From Pandoraea anhela (GTDB taxonomy: Bacteria > Pseudomonadota > Gammaproteobacteria > Burkholderiales > Burkholderiaceae): 64,000 nt of DNA. This document shows positions 43,387 through 51,964 of this stretch, piece after piece; within the stretch, counting starts at the first letter, position 1, and each line of letters starts with the position of its first letter. The DNA is taken from positions 140,468 through 204,467 of the forward strand of contig NZ_CABPSB010000009.1 in assembly GCF_902459655.1 (NCBI RefSeq), read 5' to 3'. The position numbers were made by a program, and so were the translations under genes. The notes beneath the pieces were generated by a model. It was not told the origin of the DNA. It did no database searches and saw only the letters and a program-made list of their open reading frames with translations.

Positions 43387-44289
43387 ATGACCTCCCAAGC
43401 ACTCTTCCCCGGATTCACCGCCTATCGCCTGCCGACGCCCGACGGCCAGCACATCCACACGCTGACCGGCGGCAGCGGGCCCGCACTTCTGATGTTGCAC
43501 GGACACCCGCAGACGTCCGCCATCTGGCATAAGGTCGCGCCGGCGCTCGCTCAGCACTTCACGCTGGTATTGGCCGATCTGCGCGGGTACGGCGACTCCG
43601 CCAAGCCGCCCGGCGACGCGGCGCATGTCGCGTACAGCAAGCGTGTCATGGCGCAGGACATGGTGGCGGCCATGCAGGCATTGGGGCATACGTCGTTTTC
43701 GGTGCTGGCGCACGACCGGGGGGCGCGCGTGGCGCACCGGCTCGCGGCGGATCATCCGGAGGTGGTCCGGCGTCTGGTGCTACTCGACATCGCGCCGACA
43801 CTCGCAATGTACGAACAGGCCGGCGACGCCTTCGCGCGGGCCTACTGGCACTGGTTCTTCCTGATTCAGCCCGCGCCGCTGCCCGAGCGCCTGATCGAAG
43901 CCGACCCGGCGGCGTATTTGCGCGATGTGATGGGGCGACGTAGCGCCGGATTGGCACCGTTCGATCCGCGTGCGCTGGCGGAGTATCAGCGGTGTTTGTC
44001 GTTGCCGGGCGCGGCGCACGGCGTTTGCGAGGATTACCGCGCGGCGGCCACGATCGATCTCGAACACGACCGCGCGGATCGCGAGGCGGGACGTCAACTC
44101 GATATGCCCGTGCTCGCGCTCTGGGGCGAGCAGGGCGTGGTGCACCGCTGCTTCACGCCGTTGGCAGAGTGGCAGCGCGTGGCGTCCGACGTGCGAGGAT
44201 ATCCGCTGCCTTGCGGTCACTACATCGCAGAGGAAGCGCCGGATACGCTGCTTGCCGAAGCGTTGCCGTTTCTGCTTAAGCAAGACTGA
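43387..44289 (+). CDS. Alpha/beta hydrolase, fluoroacetate dehalogenase-like
   Basis: A 300-residue alpha/beta hydrolase. It carries the complete active site known from fluoroacetate dehalogenases: nucleophile D110 with R111 and R114 in AHDRGARVAHR, D134 in VLLDIAP, H155-W156 in RAYWHWFF, Y217 in GVCEDYRA and H278 in CGHYIAEE. HGHPQTSAIWHKV holds the oxyanion region. Numbering matches the Rhodopseudomonas enzyme almost exactly (from memory). It would hydrolyse the carbon-halogen bond of haloacetates to glycolate; other small 2-haloacids are possible. No signal peptide. A LysR regulator is divergent. Confidence 0.85.
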   Translation: MTSQALFPGFTAYRLPTPDGQHIHTLTGGSGPALLMLHGHPQTSAIWHKVAPALAQHFTLVLADLRGYGDSAKPPGDAAHVAYSKRVMAQDMVAAMQALGHTSFSVLAHDRGARVAHRLAADHPEVVRRLVLLDIAPTLAMYEQAGDAFARAYWHWFFLIQPAPLPERLIEADPAAYLRDVMGRRSAGLAPFDPRALAEYQRCLSLPGAAHGVCEDYRAAATIDLEHDRADREAGRQLDMPVLALWGEQGVVHRCFTPLAEWQRVASDVRGYPLPCGHYIAEEAPDTLLAEALPFLLKQD

Positions 44290-44310
44290 GCTTGGCTGAG
44301 CTTGGCTGAG
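44287..44310 (+). repeat. 10-bp direct repeat
   Basis: TGAGCTTGGC twice followed by TGAG, starting at the hydrolase stop codon. The remaining gap up to the convergent SDR gene holds no gene. Confidence 0.8.
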
Positions 44311-44457
44311 CGCGACTGCGCGGTGCCTGAGGCCCGGGGGCTATGGGACGCTAAGGGGCCCTGGGAGGCACAAAGGTAAGGGCCGCATCGCGAGACGCGC
44401 ACCGACGGTGACGGCTTCGCCGACGCAAGCCGTCGCCCGTCGGAGGCTTGCGGGAGG

Positions 44458-45162
44458 TCAGACCGAGCGCGTGAGCCCGCCATCCACACGAATGTTCTGC
44501 CCCGTGATGTACCCGCCGCCGTCGGAGGCGAGGAACGCGACCGTCGCAGCGATTTCCTCGGCCGTGCCATAACGTTGCATCGGCACGCTTTCCCGGCGTG
44601 CCTCCTGCTGCGGCAAGCTGTCGATCCAGCCCGGCAGAATGTTGTTCATACGCACGTTGTCCTTCGCGTACTTGTCCGCGAACAGCTTCGTGAACGAGGC
44701 CAGGCCAGCACGGAACACGGCCGAGGTCGGGAACATCTCGCTGGGCTCGAACGCCCATGCCGTGGAGATGTTGACGATCGCTCCCGCGCCTTGCTTCTGC
44801 ATGATCGGCGTGACGAGTCGGGTGGGGCGGATCACGTTCATCAGATACGTGTCCATACCGCGATGCCAGTCGTCGTCGCTGATGTCGAGGATCGCGGCGC
44901 GCGGACCGTGGCCGGCGCTGTTGACAAGTACATCGATACGTCCCCAGCGCTCCATCGCCAGATCCACCAACTGCTTCAGGGCATCGTTCGACTGGTTCGA
45001 TCCCGTCACGCCCACGCCGCCCAGCTCGGCTGCGAGCGCCTCGCCTTTGCCGGACGACGACAGGATGCCGACCTTGAAGCCGTCTGCCGCCAGACGTCGC
45101 GCCGCCGCTGCGCCCATGCCGCTACCGCCTGCCGTAATCAACGCCACTTTTTCTACTGTCAT
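44458..45162 (-). CDS. SDR-family protein with altered catalytic motif
   Basis: A 234-residue SDR fold: cofactor loop TAGGSGMG near residue 10, NSAG instead of NNAG, Ser133 in NISTAW, and a C-terminal ITGQNIRVDGG. The usual YxxxK is absent: around residues 146-151 the sequence is TSAVFRAG, with Ser/Thr in the Tyr place and Phe/Arg in the Lys place. This looks like a subfamily trait rather than decay, since the rest is intact. Catalysis may differ or be lost. It is divergent from a GcvA-type LysR gene. Confidence 0.85.
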   Translation of the reverse strand: MTVEKVALITAGGSGMGAAAARRLAADGFKVGILSSSGKGEALAAELGGVGVTGSNQSNDALKQLVDLAMERWGRIDVLVNSAGHGPRAAILDISDDDWHRGMDTYLMNVIRPTRLVTPIMQKQGAGAIVNISTAWAFEPSEMFPTSAVFRAGLASFTKLFADKYAKDNVRMNNILPGWIDSLPQQEARRESVPMQRYGTAEEIAATVAFLASDGGGYITGQNIRVDGGLTRSV

Positions 45163-45281
45163 GCTGCTATCCTCCGGATATGCCGACGCTCACCCCAATG
45201 GTCGCCAGCGCTCGTCATTCATGTGCGACAGCGTACCATCGCGGCACCGGCGCGACGAATCAGATTTCAACGCTCGATACA

Positions 45282-45294
45282 GTAGAAAAACTAC
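45282..45294. promoter_or_regulatory. Candidate LysR operator
   Basis: GTAG-AAAAA-CTAC, a perfect dyad 11 bp before the LysR start, in the divergent region facing the SDR gene. Confidence 0.4.
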
Positions 45295-45305
45295 ACCATC
45301 GCACC

Positions 45306-46208
45306 ATGACCGACGCCATTGGCCGCTTGCCCTCGCTGAATGCGCTGCGTGCTTTCGAAGCGGCGAGCCGGCATCTCAATTTCCGGCTCGCCGCCGAGGA
45401 ACTGGGTGTGACGCAGGGAGCGGTTGCCCAGCAGGTGCGCGGCCTCGAAGCGGAGTTGGGGATGAAGCTGTTCACGCGGCATCCCCGTGCGCTGTCGCTC
45501 ACCGAGAACGGGCGGCGCTATGCCGGCGGTGTGCGCCGCGCATTCGAAATGTTGACGGAGGCGACGCAGGCGCTGCGTCCGGAACCGTTGCGTCTGACGA
45601 TCAGTGTGACGCCGACCTTTGCGTCCAAATGGCTGATCCCGCGACTGCCCGCATTCCTCGAAACCCATCCCGATATCGATCTGCGCATTCTCGCGACGGA
45701 CCGGCTCTCGCATTTTCATGCCGATGCGGTCGACCTCGCCGTGCGCTACGGACGTCCGCCATTCGGTGGCGGACTCGTCGTCGAGCCGCTGTTCGAGGAA
45801 GTGCAGATTGCCGTGGCGTCTCCGAGCGTTATCGCCAACGCGGGGCATCCCGGCAAGACGGGGGATCTGCGGGGGCACGCATTGCTGCACGACGCTCACA
45901 ACGCATGGCCGCAGTTCCTTGAGCTCGCGTTACCGAAGGCGCCACTGTCGGCGGCCAAGAATGTGCGCTTCAACCAGACGGCGCTCGCCGTCGACGCCGC
46001 CGTTGCGGGGCAGGGACTGGCGCTTGCGCATCGGGATTTCGTGGCTACGGAAATTGCGGCAGGCCGTCTCGTGCGGTTATTCGATACCGAATTGCGTACG
46101 GGGGCCGGTTTCTACATCGTGTATCCGCGTCGTACGCGTCATGCGACCCAGATCGCGGATGTGCATGAGTGGCTCGTCAAGCAGCGATGGCCGTCGCCCG
46201 GCCGTTGA
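45306..46208 (+). CDS. LysR-family regulator, GcvA type
   Basis: A 300-residue LTTR with the GcvA-like N-terminus (RLPSLNALRAFEAASRHLNF), the helix-turn-helix AAEELGVTQGAVAQQVRGLE, and an effector domain. The ATG at 45306 is the family start, though the frame is open to 45180. It is divergent from the SDR gene. Confidence 0.92.
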   Translation: MTDAIGRLPSLNALRAFEAASRHLNFRLAAEELGVTQGAVAQQVRGLEAELGMKLFTRHPRALSLTENGRRYAGGVRRAFEMLTEATQALRPEPLRLTISVTPTFASKWLIPRLPAFLETHPDIDLRILATDRLSHFHADAVDLAVRYGRPPFGGGLVVEPLFEEVQIAVASPSVIANAGHPGKTGDLRGHALLHDAHNAWPQFLELALPKAPLSAAKNVRFNQTALAVDAAVAGQGLALAHRDFVATEIAAGRLVRLFDTELRTGAGFYIVYPRRTRHATQIADVHEWLVKQRWPSPGR

Positions 46209-46264
46209 GACCGGCTTGACGAGGGCCATCAATATTGCCGTGCCGGTGGCGCCGCGAGTCGCCA

Positions 46265-47494
46265 TCACGGACGAATGCGTCGCGCGAAGCCATGTCGCCT
46301 GGCGGCAAACGCCACGCCCCAGGCGGCGAGCGCCAGCCACACCAGCACCCGAGGCAGGGCCGCAGCGCCCCACGTCGCCAACACCGCACCACCCAGCACA
46401 CCACTGGCGGCGAACGACAGATTGAAGACGGTCACGAGCATGGACTGCGCCACGTTTTCGTGCTCGCCTGCCGCATCGCCGAGCGCCGTCTGGAGGATCG
46501 TCGGTGCACCGCTGAAGCTCAGTCCCCACAGCACCGCGCTGGCGGCGAGCATCGGCCACGACGTCGGCCAGATCCCGAAGGCGACGATCACCGCGGTAAA
46601 TGTCGCCAGCGCCGTCAGGGCGAGTCTGCGCATCCAGCGATCCACCCACAGACCAATCCCCCAAAGTCCGACGAGCGTGAAGATACCGAACGTCGACAGG
46701 ATCGTGGCGAGCCGTCCGCTCATGCCGGAGGACGCAAGAAACGGTGCAATGTACGTGTAAAGCGTGTAGTGCGCGATGACCCACAGCATGACGACCGCAA
46801 GCACCGGACGCACGCCCGGCAATCGGAGGACGTCGGTTACGGAGGCACGGGCCGCCGAACTTTCGGCGCTGTCGCGAGCGTTTGTGTTCGCGTTGGCGAC
46901 CTCCGGCACGATCAGCAACATCCAGCCCACGAGCGTGACGGCGAACGCCGACAAGCCGCCGAAGACCCAGCGCCAGCCGATGAGGTGGCCGAGAGTCGTC
47001 GCTGCGGGCACCCCGACGGCCAGCGCCAGCGGAATGCCGAGCATGGCGTACGCGAGGGCGCGCCCCTGGCGCGAGGGATCGACGAGACGCCGGGCGTAGG
47101 TCGCGATTTCGCTCCAGGCCACGCCCGTCGCCAGACCGACGACGAAGCGTGCGGCGAGCGTCAAGGTGAAGTCCGACGACAGCGCCGTCACGGCATTGCA
47201 CACGGTGAAGCCTAGCAATGCGACGACAAGCACCGTCCGGCGCGACCAGCGATGCATCAGCACGGTAAGCGGCACGGCGCCGAGGCCGGCGCCCAGCGCA
47301 CAGAGCGTGACCATCTGGCCTGCCCACGATTCGGAAATGCGAAAACCCTCGGCCAGTTGGGGCAGCAGTCCGGCTGGGACCGTTTCGTTCGCTGCGGCGA
47401 CGAAGGTCGCAAGCATCAATGCGGTGAGCGAGGCCCAGGGCGTGCGCTCGGCGTGGGGCGCGACGGTTGTCGGGGTAACGGAAGAAACTGACAT
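46265..47494 (-). CDS. MFS transporter (sugar-efflux/AraJ-like DHA1 type)
   Basis: A 409-residue protein with 12 predicted membrane helices in two halves separated by a hydrophilic loop (about residues 205-230). The motif-A-like loop between helices 2 and 3 is MHRWSRRTVLV. N-terminal LTALMLATFVAAANETVPAG is typical of the DHA1 group that exports sugars, arabinose-like compounds, amino acids or drugs. Substrate unknown. It is divergent from a LysR regulator. Confidence 0.87.
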   Translation of the reverse strand: MSVSSVTPTTVAPHAERTPWASLTALMLATFVAAANETVPAGLLPQLAEGFRISESWAGQMVTLCALGAGLGAVPLTVLMHRWSRRTVLVVALLGFTVCNAVTALSSDFTLTLAARFVVGLATGVAWSEIATYARRLVDPSRQGRALAYAMLGIPLALAVGVPAATTLGHLIGWRWVFGGLSAFAVTLVGWMLLIVPEVANANTNARDSAESSAARASVTDVLRLPGVRPVLAVVMLWVIAHYTLYTYIAPFLASSGMSGRLATILSTFGIFTLVGLWGIGLWVDRWMRRLALTALATFTAVIVAFGIWPTSWPMLAASAVLWGLSFSGAPTILQTALGDAAGEHENVAQSMLVTVFNLSFAASGVLGGAVLATWGAAALPRVLVWLALAAWGVAFAARRHGFARRIRP

Positions 47495-47578
47495 GGTCGG
47501 TCGTCAAACAGAAATGTCCCAGTCGGGACGATGTGGCGTAGTCTGACGATGCTGCTGATATTTGATAATCTGTCGCCA

Positions 47579-47597
47579 ATTTGAATGACTTTCAAAT
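47579..47597. promoter_or_regulatory. Candidate LysR operator
   Basis: ATTTGA-N7-TCAAAT, a perfect inverted repeat 11 bp before the LysR start in the 114-bp divergent region with the MFS gene. Same 6-7-6 layout as the site at 43232. Confidence 0.5.
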
Positions 47598-47608
47598 CCA
47601 GATAGAAA

Positions 47609-48541
47609 ATGGCGACCGATAGGCTAGGGGACATGCGTTTGTTCACGACGGCGGCTTCACTCGGCAGCCTTTCCGCAGCCGGACGCAAGCTGGGGTTGTC
47701 GCCAGCCGCAGCCAGCGCCCGGCTGGCGAAGCTGGAAGCGGCGTTGCATACGCGGCTATTCGTACGCACCACGCGCCAGTTGCGGTTGACGGAGGAGGGC
47801 CGCGTTTATCTCTCGCACTGTCTCGTCGCGTTGCAGGCCATCGACGACGGCGAGGCGGCGCTGCAGGCAGGCTGTGAGGCGATTCGCGGCAAGATCCGCG
47901 TGTCTGCGTCGACCGACTTCGGCGTGCACAAGCTCTCGCCATGGCTGGAAGAATTCGTCGCGCGCTATCCGGAAGTCCGGCTATCGCTCACGCTGACCGA
48001 CTCGATCTCCAATCTCGTGCATGACGACGTCGATCTCGCGATCCGCTTCAGCGAGCCTGTGGATGGCACGCTCGTGGCGCGCCGTCTCGCACCGATGTGC
48101 CGTGTGCTGTGCGCGTCGCCGGCGTATCTGGCGCGCCATGGGGAACCGCAGACACCCGACGCGCTGTCTACGCACCGGTTCATCGTGCTGGTGACGGCTT
48201 CGGGGCCGCTCAATGAGTTTCACTTCCGCAAGGACGAAGCGACGTGGCAGTTCACGGTGCCGATGGCGCAGGCGTGGGAGACGAACGACGGGACCATTGC
48301 ACGCCGCTGGGCGCTCGACGGACGAGGGATCGTCCGAAAGACGCTGTGGGACGCCGCAGACGATGTGCGCGCTGGACGACTGAAGATTTTGCTGCCCGAT
48401 TACATCGCCACGGAGGCGGGCGTGTACGCCGTTCGGCATCGCACGCGTTATCGTGTGCCGCGTGTGCGCGCGCTGCTCGACTTCCTGATCGAGCGATTCG
48501 AACAGGAGGCGGCGGCACTGCCCGAGATAGGGTTGCGCTGA
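47609..48541 (+). CDS. LysR-family transcriptional regulator
   Basis: A 310-residue LTTR with N-terminal helix-turn-helix (FTTAASLGSLSAAGRKLGLS, PAAASARLAKLEAALHTRLF) and a substrate domain. It is in the same broad CrgA/DmlR-like group as the regulator at 42289. The probable target is the divergent MFS gene. Confidence 0.92.
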   Translation: MATDRLGDMRLFTTAASLGSLSAAGRKLGLSPAAASARLAKLEAALHTRLFVRTTRQLRLTEEGRVYLSHCLVALQAIDDGEAALQAGCEAIRGKIRVSASTDFGVHKLSPWLEEFVARYPEVRLSLTLTDSISNLVHDDVDLAIRFSEPVDGTLVARRLAPMCRVLCASPAYLARHGEPQTPDALSTHRFIVLVTASGPLNEFHFRKDEATWQFTVPMAQAWETNDGTIARRWALDGRGIVRKTLWDAADDVRAGRLKILLPDYIATEAGVYAVRHRTRYRVPRVRALLDFLIERFEQEAAALPEIGLR

Positions 48542-48564
48542 TGCCCGATGGACAGGCGCGGGGT

Positions 48565-48616
48565 CATTGTGCCGCATTGTGCCGCTGTCGCCCGGGCTTC
48601 CGTCGCCCGGGCTTCC
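48565..48616 (+). repeat. Two short tandem duplications
   Basis: CATTGTGCCG twice (48565-48584), then GTCGCCCGGGCTTCC twice (48587-48616), between the LysR stop and the LON-domain gene. Confidence 0.85.
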
Positions 48617-48671
48617 GTCGATTTCGCAGGCCCTGTGACTTCACGGGTGTCACTTCATGTCATCATACGGC

Positions 48672-49286
48672 ATGGCCCAGATCCCGCTCTTCCCGCTCGG
48701 CAACGCCTTGTTTCCCGCTGGGGTGTTGCATTTGCGCATCTTCGAGGTGCGCTATCTCGACATGATCAAGCGATGCCTTGCCGATGGCACCGAGTTCGGT
48801 GTCGTCGTGTTGCGGCAGGGCAGCGAGGTGCGGCTGCCCGACAGCGTGGAGGAGCCCGCGATGATCGGCACCATGGCGCGCATCGACGACTGGCGTGCCC
48901 CGATGCCGGCACTGCTCGAACTGGTGTGCCGTGGCACGACGAAGTTTCGACTCTCCAGCGTCGAACTCGGCAAATATGGCCTTTGGATGGGCGAAGCACA
49001 CGTGTTGCCCGAGGACGCTAACGTTGCCATTCCCGATACGCTTCAGATCAGCGCAGACACATTGGGCAAGCTGATCGCCGGCTTGCAGCGCGATCCGGCG
49101 CGCGCGGCGAAGCTGCCGTTGGCACCGCCTTATCGGCTCGACGAATGCGGTTGGGTGGCCGATCGATGGGCCGAATTGCTGCCGCTGCCGGCGCATGAGA
49201 AAGAGACGCTGCTGGGCATGGACGACCCGGTGGCGCGTCTGGCGCGTATTCAGGCGTTTCTCACGGACCACGGCGTGTTGTCCTGA
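48672..49286 (+). CDS. LON substrate-binding-domain protein (no protease domain)
   Basis: A 204-residue protein matching the N-terminal LAN/LON domain of Lon protease (AQIPLFPLGNALFPAGVLHL; RIFEVRYLDMIKRCL; FGVVVLRQG), without AAA+ or protease parts. Such stand-alone proteins are common in proteobacteria, with unknown function; cereblon shares the fold. An ATG at 48657 would add five residues; neither start has a strong ribosome site. Confidence 0.88.
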   Translation: MAQIPLFPLGNALFPAGVLHLRIFEVRYLDMIKRCLADGTEFGVVVLRQGSEVRLPDSVEEPAMIGTMARIDDWRAPMPALLELVCRGTTKFRLSSVELGKYGLWMGEAHVLPEDANVAIPDTLQISADTLGKLIAGLQRDPARAAKLPLAPPYRLDECGWVADRWAELLPLPAHEKETLLGMDDPVARLARIQAFLTDHGVLS

Positions 49287-49425
49287 TCGCCCGCTCACCC
49301 GCTCACCGGCACGCCGTGGGTCGGCCGGGGGAGATTTGCCAGCCCTGCCGCCGAACGAGCGATAATGTCGCCTGCCACGAATTCCCATGCCGTCGCCGGG
49401 TGCGGCGGCATCGTCACACACATCC

Positions 49426-50301
49426 ATGACAGTCCAGATCAACGAAGAACTCAAGGCGTACATCGATCCCCTCACGCCTGACGAATATGCGGCGCTCGAA
49501 CAGAGCCTGCTCACCGAAGGGTGCCGCGACGCGCTCGTCCTGTGGGGCGATGTCCTGGTCGACGGGCACAATCGCTACGAAATCTGTCGCAAGCACGATA
49601 TCGAATTCCGCACGGTTCAGAACACGGCTTTCCAGTCGATGGACGACGTTCACCTTTGGATGATCGACAACCATCTCGGGCGCCGTAGCGTATCGGATTA
49701 CCAGCGCGGTGTGCTGGCGTTGCGCAAGAAGACGATTCTGGAGGCGCGTGAGATATCGCCCGCGCCGTCAGCGCAGGTCCAGGCGCCGGAGACCCCACCG
49801 GCGGTGAGCGACGCGTCCGCGCCCGAAGGGGCGAAGTCGTCGATTCCCGCGCATACGATGGCGCTCACGCGCGCGGCGCTGGCTCGGGCGGCGCGTCTGT
49901 CGAGCAACACGCTGGGGCAGATCGAACAGATCCACAACGCAGCGGCGCCGGAGTTGGTGGACGCCGTCAAGCGTGGTGAAGTGTCGATCAACGCTGCCGC
50001 CGCCGTGTCGACGCTGCCGCAGGCGGCGCAGGTCGCGGCGGTAGTGGCGGGCAAGCAGGAACTGCGCGAACTGGCGCGTTCGGTGCGCGAGACGCGTCCG
50101 GTCAAGCCGCGCAAGAAGAAGGAAGACGCTATCGTCGAGGAGGATGACGGTACGCCGCCGTGGGACATGAGCGCAGACCCGTCCGACGAGTTGACGCGAC
50201 TGTCCAGAGAACTGAAGGCCATGACGGCCGAGCGCGACGCGCTCAAGAAAAAGGTCGCGCATCTGACCATTGCGCTGGCCGAAGCGCGGGCGGGCAAGTA
50301 A
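49426..50301 (+). CDS. ParB-like partition/plasmid-related protein (orphan)
   Basis: A 291-residue protein. The N-terminus resembles the ParB/Spo0J nuclease-like domain, with VDGHNRYEICRKHD in place of the ParB box and NHLGRRSVSDYQRGVLALRK after it. A central Ala-rich part (LAARAARLSSNTLGQI-like helix) could be a DNA-binding helix-turn-helix; a basic linker (RPVKPRKKKED) and a C-terminal coiled coil (LTRLSRELKAMTAERDALKK) follow. No parA or parS-like site is near, so it is not a normal chromosome partition locus. Proteins of this kind are annotated as plasmid replication/partition related in Burkholderiaceae. The ATG at 49426 is preferred over one at 49387. Confidence 0.72.
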   Translation: MTVQINEELKAYIDPLTPDEYAALEQSLLTEGCRDALVLWGDVLVDGHNRYEICRKHDIEFRTVQNTAFQSMDDVHLWMIDNHLGRRSVSDYQRGVLALRKKTILEAREISPAPSAQVQAPETPPAVSDASAPEGAKSSIPAHTMALTRAALARAARLSSNTLGQIEQIHNAAAPELVDAVKRGEVSINAAAAVSTLPQAAQVAAVVAGKQELRELARSVRETRPVKPRKKKEDAIVEEDDGTPPWDMSADPSDELTRLSRELKAMTAERDALKKKVAHLTIALAEARAGK

Positions 50302-50365
50302 GCCGATCAGGTCGGGTAGGCCGGGTAGGCCGACAGACAGCACCATCGCGCGCCGTGCGCTGGTG

Positions 50366-50402
50366 GGGTCACGGCGCGCAATGTCGCTGCGCGCCGTGAC
50401 CC
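50366..50402. terminator. Long G+C hairpin between convergent genes
   Basis: A perfect 15-bp stem (GGGTCACGGCGCGCA with TGCGCGCCGTGACCC), 7-nt loop, no T run. It lies between the ParB-like gene and livF and may terminate or protect both transcripts. Confidence 0.5.
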
Positions 50403-50432
50403 GACCGGCATCAGGGCAATGGCGGGCGGAGG

Positions 50433-51152
50433 TCAGGCCGCCCGGCCGCCCAGATACAACTCCCGCACCTGTTCGTCTTCCAGCATGGCGTTGGCCGCGC
50501 CGGTCAGCGCGACGGCGCCCATCGACAGTACGTAGGCGCGATCCGAAATTCGGAGCGCTTCCATCGCATTCTGTTCGACCATCAGAATCGTCACGCCCTC
50601 CTGATTGCGCACGCGAACGATGGCGTCGAACACTTCATGCAGCACCTTGGGCGACAGCCCGGCAGACGGTTCGTCGAGCAGCAGCAAACGCGGTCGCGGC
50701 ATGAGCGCGCGCGCGAGCGCCAGAATCTGCCGCTCGCCGCCGGACATCGAGGCCGCGGGCGCGTTGCGCTTGCGGCCGAGCACGGGGTAAAGCTCGCACA
50801 GTTCGTCAATGCGCCGTGCGCACTCGCTGTCGCTCAGGTAGTGGCCGCCGACCTGAAGGTTTTCGCGGATCGTGAGCGTGCCGAAGACGTTGTCCGTCTG
50901 CGGCACGAACCCCACGCCGCAGGTGCGGATCTTTCGATGGACAGGCACTTGCGAGACGTCGGTGTCCCCGAGCACGATGCGGCCTTCGCGCGGCAACAGG
51001 AAGCCGGCGATCGTCTTGAGCAGCGTCGATTTGCCGCACCCGTTCGGGCCGAGCAGCGTGACGATTTCCCGCTCGGCCGCATGCAGTGTCATCCCCTTGA
51101 GGATGTCGATCTCGGCGGTGTAACCCGCCACTACGTTGTCGATGTGAATCAT
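50433..51152 (-). CDS. livF: Branched-chain/hydrophobic amino acid ABC transporter ATPase (LivF type)
   Basis: A 239-residue ABC ATPase: Walker A GPNGCGKST, Q-loop GFVPQTDNVF, signature MSGGERQ, Walker B RLLLLDEPSAG, and switch His region. The ending RELYLGGRAA is typical of LivF. The ATG at 51152 overlaps the livG stop as ATGA. Last gene of the importer operon. Confidence 0.92.
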   Translation of the reverse strand: MIHIDNVVAGYTAEIDILKGMTLHAAEREIVTLLGPNGCGKSTLLKTIAGFLLPREGRIVLGDTDVSQVPVHRKIRTCGVGFVPQTDNVFGTLTIRENLQVGGHYLSDSECARRIDELCELYPVLGRKRNAPAASMSGGERQILALARALMPRPRLLLLDEPSAGLSPKVLHEVFDAIVRVRNQEGVTILMVEQNAMEALRISDRAYVLSMGAVALTGAANAMLEDEQVRELYLGGRAA

Positions 51153-51964
51153 GCGCACTCCGTGTCTCTGACGCGGGCGCCGGGGGCGGCACGATGTGCG
51201 CCGCTGCCAAGATACGCCTGCAAAACCCGTTCGTTGGACGACAGATCGTCCGGGTGACAACTCGCCACGATGTGTCCGCGATCGAGCACGATGCAACGGG
51301 TGCACAGCTCGCGGATGAAATGCATATCGTGTTCCACGACGACGAGCGTCATGCCTTGCGCATTCAGGCGCTTGAGCGCAGCCACGATGTCGCGTCGGAG
51401 ATTCGGATGCACGCCGGCAGCGGGCTCGTCGAGCATGACCATTCGCGGTGCGCCCATCAGCGCGCACACAATCCCCAGCAACTTCTTCTGACCGCCCGAT
51501 AGCGCGCTCGACGGCAGATCGCGCACACGGGTGAGCAGCAGTTCATCGAGCAACGCGCTCGCCTTGGCGCGGGCGGCGGCTTCGGCGTCTCGCGCACCAC
51601 GTGTGCGCAGCAGCGTAGCGAACACGCCGTGATGTGCCGTGGCCGCCGCCATGGCCACTTCCATGACCGACATCCGGGCGGGCATCGACGGCAATTGGAA
51701 GGTGCGCGCCACGCCTTGCGCGACGATTCGGTCGGCGCGCAGCGTGTCGATGCGATGGTTGTCGAGCGAGATGCGGCCGGCATCCAGACGCTCGAAGCCG
51801 GTAATCGTGTTGAGCAGCGTGCTCTTGCCCGAACCGTTCGGGCCGAGCAGCCCGACGATCTCGCCGGGCATGACGTCGAACGTCACGTCTTGCAGCACCT
51901 TGTTGCCACCGAATGCCTTGGCCACGGCGCGGACTTCCAGCAAGGGTTTGACGGGATGTGTCAT
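51149..51964 (-). CDS. livG: Branched-chain/hydrophobic amino acid ABC transporter ATPase (LivG type)
   Basis: A 271-residue ABC ATPase: Walker A GPNGSGKST, signature LSGGQKKLLG, Walker B MVMLDEPAAGVHP, and the LivG-type C-terminus (VASCHPDDLSSNERVLQAYL). The start is the ATG at 51964, which overlaps the livM stop; the open frame continues upstream without homology. Confidence 0.92.
   Translation of the reverse strand: MTHPVKPLLEVRAVAKAFGGNKVLQDVTFDVMPGEIVGLLGPNGSGKSTLLNTITGFERLDAGRISLDNHRIDTLRADRIVAQGVARTFQLPSMPARMSVMEVAMAAATAHHGVFATLLRTRGARDAEAAARAKASALLDELLLTRVRDLPSSALSGGQKKLLGIVCALMGAPRMVMLDEPAAGVHPNLRRDIVAALKRLNAQGMTLVVVEHDMHFIRELCTRCIVLDRGHIVASCHPDDLSSNERVLQAYLGSGAHRAAPGARVRDTECA

Noticed and set aside
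46077-47579. 500-codon leftward frame over the MFS gene
   Set aside because: Alternative frame of the transporter; Arg/Ala-rich and without membrane helices, while the 46265-47494 frame gives a proper 12-helix protein.
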